Source of the DNA: Symsagittifera roscoffensis
Taxonomy: Eukaryota > Xenacoelomorpha > Acoela > Convolutidae
DNA length: 64,000 nucleotides
Direction: 5' to 3'
NCBI RefSeq assembly: GCF_963678635.1
Contig: NC_087068.1
Location: 27,282,318 to 27,346,317, forward strand
Shown here: positions 59,301 to 64,000 of the stretch, piece by piece
Position numbering within the stretch: position 1 is the stretch's first letter
Layout: each line of letters begins with the position of its first letter
The notes under the pieces: generated by a model
The model's database searches: none
Told to the model about the DNA's origin: nothing
The model's input: the letters and a program-made list of their open reading frames with translations, nothing else
Program-made: the position numbers and the translations under genes

Positions 59301-62300
59301 AGGTACCACGATACTACAACTGTGGACAAAGTTGTTTACGGGAAAAAAAAGTCTAGTACCCGATTGCAATGCCTTTGCTTATCGCAATGTTAATAAATTC
59401 ATAAGCCCTGAGCAACATGGATACATGCCAAATCGGAGCAGCATTACTCATAAGTTATATCTTGATGAGAAATCGCAAGTGTAACAATTTCAGAATGTTA
59501 CAAATATATTTGCTTCAAAAAAAGTTCGCAAAAGAACTATACTGTCCTGCCTTATGGCCATTGAAATAAAAAATATATATAGAGCCAAAATTTTCTTAAA
59601 TCAGTCCTGGGTTAAAATACTTCTTAATTTATGAGCCAATAATATGGCTCATTTTTCGTTAATATTTCGAATACAATTCTGCGTCAATTCATGTTAAAAA
59701 AACATCTTAAGGGTGAACACATGCATTCCATGAAACCATAACGTCAAAGTTCTTACTTCTTTAAGCTCCGTCTGTGAACTCGTCAAGCCAATTTCACTTG
59801 TTCCATCCGATCCTACGCTCAAAGAGTCCACATCATCCGGAACCTCCACCGACACCGTGGGACCTCGAGCTCCTTTCCCTCTGGTCGCTTTTCCCATGAC
59901 AACCAGCGTACCCGCTTCACCTGGTTTCTGGGCTTTTTTCCTCGTAGTCGTTACAACAGATGGAAGAGATTTCTTAACTTTAGCGTGAATTGGAGAAGTG
60001 CCGCTTAGTTCGGCTAATCGCTCTTCTTCTAACTTCTCTAAGGCGGATTTGAAGGCTTTTGATTTGCTGCTCACTTCGATCTTTTCGTCCTTTTCGAAGT
60101 CAAAGTCGTGAATAAACTCTTCTTGAACCCATAAACTATAAAATAAAACAAATTGCTTTATAAAAATTTTGCTTGATAACCGAACTAATTGAATTATAAT
60201 TGCTATTTGAATTATAACTGCTACTTAACATAATTGAAATTAAATTCTGTTTTATAGGTCCAAGTTTATCAAATTGTTTCGATTTTAAAATTGAAAATTT
60301 CCAAGCTATCAGTATAGAGAACGAACATAACACGCAATAAAATGAACCTAAAACTGACCTTTTAACCTTCTTACCTCAACTCAAGTCTGCGTTTCTCAGC
60401 TAAAGTAGGCTTCTCATGATAATGATCAAGATTGGAGCTAACAATATGATCGTTTGAGGTGACCACTTGTGCCTTACAAGGCCTAATCGCACAACGCCAC
60501 GTAGTATTTTCATTATTAGGATTAAAACGAACACTGTTGAATCTTTCACCACTCAAAACTTGCCTAAAACCTCGTTGGCTTCTTCCGAATTCAAGCATTT
60601 TTTCACTTTAAAAGGAAGACTTGTTTTTCAGAGGGCTTCGTTTACAATTTAATAAAATGCTGATATAACAACGACGCAGGAATTTTTGCTTTTATGAACA
60701 AAAACTGAACTTTCTTGAAATACTTGTCATAAATTCAAAAGCAATCAAACATTGAAATGAACAACCAGTAATATTGAGACCAGATTACATAATTGACGTT
60801 CATTTGAATTACTTGACACCTATTCATATCTAAAAAGAGTGTTCGAGTGTAGAAGATACGGATTACGTTCAGCAAAAATTCAAGTCAAAATGTTCGGCAA
60901 CCTGATTTTTTGAACTAAGTCAAATTGGTTGGCCGGAAATTTTGGTAAAAAAAAGGGAAACTTTGTGACATCTGCAGATGTCCTCGCCCCGTAGAGCATT
61001 TTAAGTAAAACTAACGGACTGATTCCCCTCTGTTCTTTAACCTAACCAAGATTCGTTTTCATATTTAGTTAACAACTACTGCTTTGAGTTTCGAGGTAAG
61101 AACAAAAACTTAAATCCGTAAACCTTTTCCTGTGATAGCATCAAAATTAAGCACTGTGATAACTTGTGGTTAATCCGTACATCAAGTAATGCTGATGTTT
61201 TATAAAAAACAAAATATTTTTTTCGAAATTTCAAATTCTACAAATCGAGGAAGTGAAGCGGAAATGGTTTAAGAGATCCGCAACTTATTTGAGATAAAAA
61301 ATCATTTATTAACAAGGCAAAGAAACAACAAACGAGCAGTTAAGCTCTTCACATAGAACCTCTGTTGCGCGTGAGGCGAAAATTCTAACCATGTGACAAC
61401 TCGTAACAGGCGACAACTCGTAACAAGCGACAAATCGTAGCAATAGATTAAGCGGGGAACACTGATTCACGCGCAGTATTCATCTGGCGCCGGATGTAAG
61501 CGCATCGGAGCAAGCGTATGCTACTTGCCAATGCCTTTTTACAATTTTAACTTGTTACGAATTGCCGCTTGTAACGAATTGGCGCCCTACCCCTGTTGTG
61601 TCCCTTGTTATAAACTTCATGCTATTTTTGTTTATTTTCTGTTCTGAGAGTTGTTACGTGCAATTTTTTTGGCTATCTTTGTGCTGAGAATTGTGACGTC
61701 ACGCGCAGAAATGGAGAACATTTACTTAAGTAGATCATGGAATATACTTACAAGGAATCGCTGTCGTACATGTAGAGCCACACGTGATGTTCACTCGGCC
61801 TCTTTGAAGTCTTTTCTGAGACATGCGCCACCTGAAAATCAAAGCCAACCATCACACACCAGACAAACTAATCAACACCAAGAAAGAACAACGAGTAATT
61901 GCTTTTCACTGGGAAGATTAAAAAGAAGTGAGTGATTTATGAAAAGAATAATGTAAAAAATTGAAGTACTTTTAATTTGGACATTAGGAAGAGTCTTGAA
62001 AGTCAAATGGTCGAATTCTTTTTTTTTGAACTAAACTAGAGGAAAACACTGGCAGTGCAACGACGTAACTGAAAATTGTCATGAATAAATGATGAAATTG
62101 ATTGAATTCGTTGAACGTCAAAAAACAGCCCATTTAGCATGAAATAGATAAATAATACTGAAAAAATAAATATATGAAACTACACAACTAGCAATCTTGC
62201 TGCCAACAAACATAAATTTTAAAATAGATCGAGGTACAAGTATGATAGATGGTTCCCTAAAAATTAGATAGGTCCCTGAATAATTTTTGGTGGTAAAATC

Positions 62301-63407
62301 TTCCGAGATAGGGTGAGTATTTGTATAATTATTCCAAAAATTTTCTATAAAAATCGCGTGACCCATATTTCATGTTTGCTTTTTGTTTCGGGGAACCAAA
62401 TAGCTTATATAGAACTGTATCAGATTCAGGAAGAACTTAGTATTAATTAATTGGTTGTTATATAGAAAAAGGATGACTCACCCTTGCAGGCCAGAAGACT
62501 CCTCGCTTGGTCTGTTTAGCCCTGAAACACAAAACCCACATGAATTATTCAATTCTTCTATCATGCGCTTGGAAATCGGCACTGCAACGTCACGGTAATG
62601 CATATTAACACCATCTACCCAACCCAGGCTGAGCTGGAACGTTAGACAATAACCACTCAACCAAAAAGCAATTCAGATCTCGTTACCAAAGCTATTGCAA
62701 AACGAGAAACCTGGTTACTAGAGACAATTTTTACTTGATAACCGTTAAATAAAAAATGTATATCAGTACTGGAAATTATCTAAAACGAGGGGGGACTTAA
62801 CAAGATCGTTTACTTTTCTAATCCAAAATACATTGTAAGGAGGAATATTGGGGGGATTAGGACGCTAACTTGGTCCGTCACAGCTACCAAACATCGAAAA
62901 ATAGAAAAAATCGATTGTTGCAACAAGGATGGTTGGGTAGCTGATGATCTATAACTTGGGTTTAAAAAAGGATATTCAAAATACATACATGCTTAATCGG
63001 ATTAGTAATCCACCATAATTAATTTCTAGCAAAAGTTGGAAAATATTCACCAGCAAATCTAAGCTACATTTTAACAACCAAAACAAATCATCTTACCAAA
63101 CAAAGTCATTGGGTCGAAATTTTTCTGTCAAGTTTTCATTGGAATCCTCATTTGGTTGTTCAGTACTCTCCATTTCCACCTCAAAACCTGAACTTCCTAC
63201 TTTCGAAGTCTCAGTTTCCGCTTTCGTCCCATTAGATGTTGCTTGGATCGATACAATTGACTCTCGGCTGTCAAGATGTTCTGCTTTTGACGTTTCCGTT
63301 GCTGTATTTATATCATCGCTTTTAACATTAGCTTCAAGATCACCGAAATCGCCCGACATCAGTTTCGAGACGGCAGCCTCCATCGACGGTTCTAGCGCTT
63401 CATCCAT
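53329..63407 (-). CDS. GLYR1: GLYR1/N-PAC-like: PWWP plus 6PGDH-like protein, 11 exons, 722 aa
   Basis: Coding exons in order: 63407-63097, 62521-62482, 61831-61752, 60135-59757, 57765-57583, 57149-57069, 56999-56670, 56466-56091, 55683-55504, 53780-53647, 53403-53329. All junctions are GT-AG and phases match throughout, giving 722 aa. A PWWP domain spans exons 1-4 (DFVWAKQ, FWPAR, HHVWLYMYDSDSFLWVQEEF; about residues 101-155). A long low-complexity linker follows. A Rossmann fold has GVGTIG (about residues 440-445) and a beta-HAD-type helical domain runs from about residue 593 to the end. At the usual catalytic Lys of the family the alignment gives a non-Lys (Gln or Glu in KACEMQVLMN), as in vertebrate GLYR1, which lost it too. 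In animals the family binds H3K36-methylated nucleosomes and assists the LSD2 demethylase and transcription elongation. It is longer than human GLYR1 (553 aa) because of the linker and N-terminal acidic region. Confidence 0.88.
54085..54125 (-). repeat. SINE-like fragment with B box (also at 38508-38540, 58567-58600 and 59180-59235)
   Basis: On the minus strand, GGTGCGAACTCCG resembles a Pol III B box. Close relatives are at 38508-38540 and 58567-58600. A B-box-like GGGTGCGAATCTT is at 59180-59235. All are in the same orientation. They are short remnants of tRNA-derived repeats, not tRNA genes. Confidence 0.4.
60375..60598 (-). CDS. FLYWCH-type zinc-finger exon inside a GLYR1-like intron
   Basis: The frame begins MLEFGRSQRG at 60598 and ends at donor GTAAGA (60374) in phase 2. 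It shows the FLYWCH pattern: F....L.GERF followed by TWRC-x4-C (WRCAIRPC) and a terminal H-x-H (DHYH). FLYWCH domains bind DNA or proteins and often occur near transposases. The donor phase equals that of the preceding GLYR1 exon, so it can splice in frame into 60135-59757. An acceptor-like AAAG just upstream (about 60606) would also be in phase. It could be an alternative first exon, a cassette exon or a nested gene. Confidence 0.5.
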
Positions 63408-64000
63408 TATTATCTGGTTTGGTTTCTTTCTTATTAGAGCGCGCAATCGTTAAATTTATTAACCGGTTGCGTAAACATTCACCGATATTCGGTCGGAGAT
63501 TGTTGCTCACACACACTACTTATCTGAAAATTATGGAAAATTTCAAATTGAAACGCTGCAACATGTGCTTGAATATAAAGAGTTTAAAATAGTCTTTTAC
63601 CATAAATTGCCGATTCGAAACACTTAGCCCAAGTTTGAGACTTCTCGAACACTTACTTAACACCTCTCAAACGTTGCTTCCCCAGCTAAAAAAATAGAAA
63701 AAAAATATATATTTTGGTAGCTTACATACGGTAAATCAATAAAAAATATTGCAAAGATTGGATAATGTTATCAAATCATTGCTCTAGAAAGCGAAAAATT
63801 CTATTTTCGAAATTTATACTGCCTAAACATGTACCAAAAGCTCGGGAAGCTCTTCATCCAACCTCAAAAAACGACCAAAACGGATTTAATATGACACCAC
63901 TCAACCGCTTCTGGCCTTTATTCATTATTTTAGTCTTTAAAAAAACACAAGCCAAAAACTCCTAGTAGTCCATGGCTAAAACGACTAGCCTACATAAGTT
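63408..64000. other. Upstream flank of the GLYR1-like gene
   Basis: It should contain the promoter and 5' UTR; no TATA box or further gene is clear. Confidence 0.35.

Noticed and set aside
61651-61935. 94-codon plus-strand frame
   Set aside because: It lies opposite exon 3 of the GLYR1-like gene, whose splice sites and PWWP motif are clear.

Overview
This is an AT-rich stretch of animal nuclear DNA. Two host genes with GT-AG introns lie at the right: a claudin/PMP22-type tetraspan and a PWWP plus 6PGDH-like gene of the GLYR1/N-PAC family. Between them and to their left are many transposable elements: DNA polymerase B, Ty3/Gypsy, LINE, tRNA-derived SINE-like and short hairpin-ended repeats. 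The claudin-like and GLYR1-like genes and the metazoan-type repeats point to an invertebrate. I cannot name the phylum.

Layout. 1-1442: sequence without ORFs that carries CRE, heat-shock-element and CCAAT motifs and a CAATCCGGAGGGG repeat. 1443-14816: a complete 13.4-kb Maverick/Polinton-like element with terminal inverted repeats of about 430 bp and an exact 6-bp target duplication (ATTAAG). It holds a decayed protein-primed-type DNA polymerase B with an upstream OTU-like motif and C2H2 finger. It also holds six small genes of unknown or weakly inferred role: a two-TM protein that overlaps its upstream gene as TGATG, a PC4-like candidate ssDNA-binding protein, a gene read across a canonical -1 frameshift heptamer, a finger protein and two unknowns. 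I find no integrase, packaging ATPase or capsid gene. 14823-21262: a Ty3/Gypsy copy (gag, protease, RT, RNase H) riddled with frameshifts and lost after RNase H. 21263-42197: mostly non-coding repeats, including SINE-like units, a duplicated pseudogene fragment, a family of about 530-bp hairpin-ended repeats, palindromes, a minisatellite, a fold-back element and an assembly gap (33556-33755).

42198-49158 (minus): pieces of a tetraspan gene with a LINE in the interval between its exons. 49159-53328: repeats only. 53329-63407 (minus): an 11-exon GLYR1-like gene that I could assemble in frame from start to stop (722 aa), with a phase-compatible FLYWCH exon inside one intron. 63408-64000: no further gene seen.

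How it fits together. The polymerase element looks like a self-synthesising transposon or virus derivative that kept its ends and small accessory genes after the polymerase decayed. CCAAT/ATTGG boxes recur upstream of most of its genes, which suggests a shared expression signal. The host genes are independent of it: the tetraspan is a membrane/junction-type protein and the GLYR1-like protein is expected to be a nuclear chromatin reader with a dehydrogenase-fold core.
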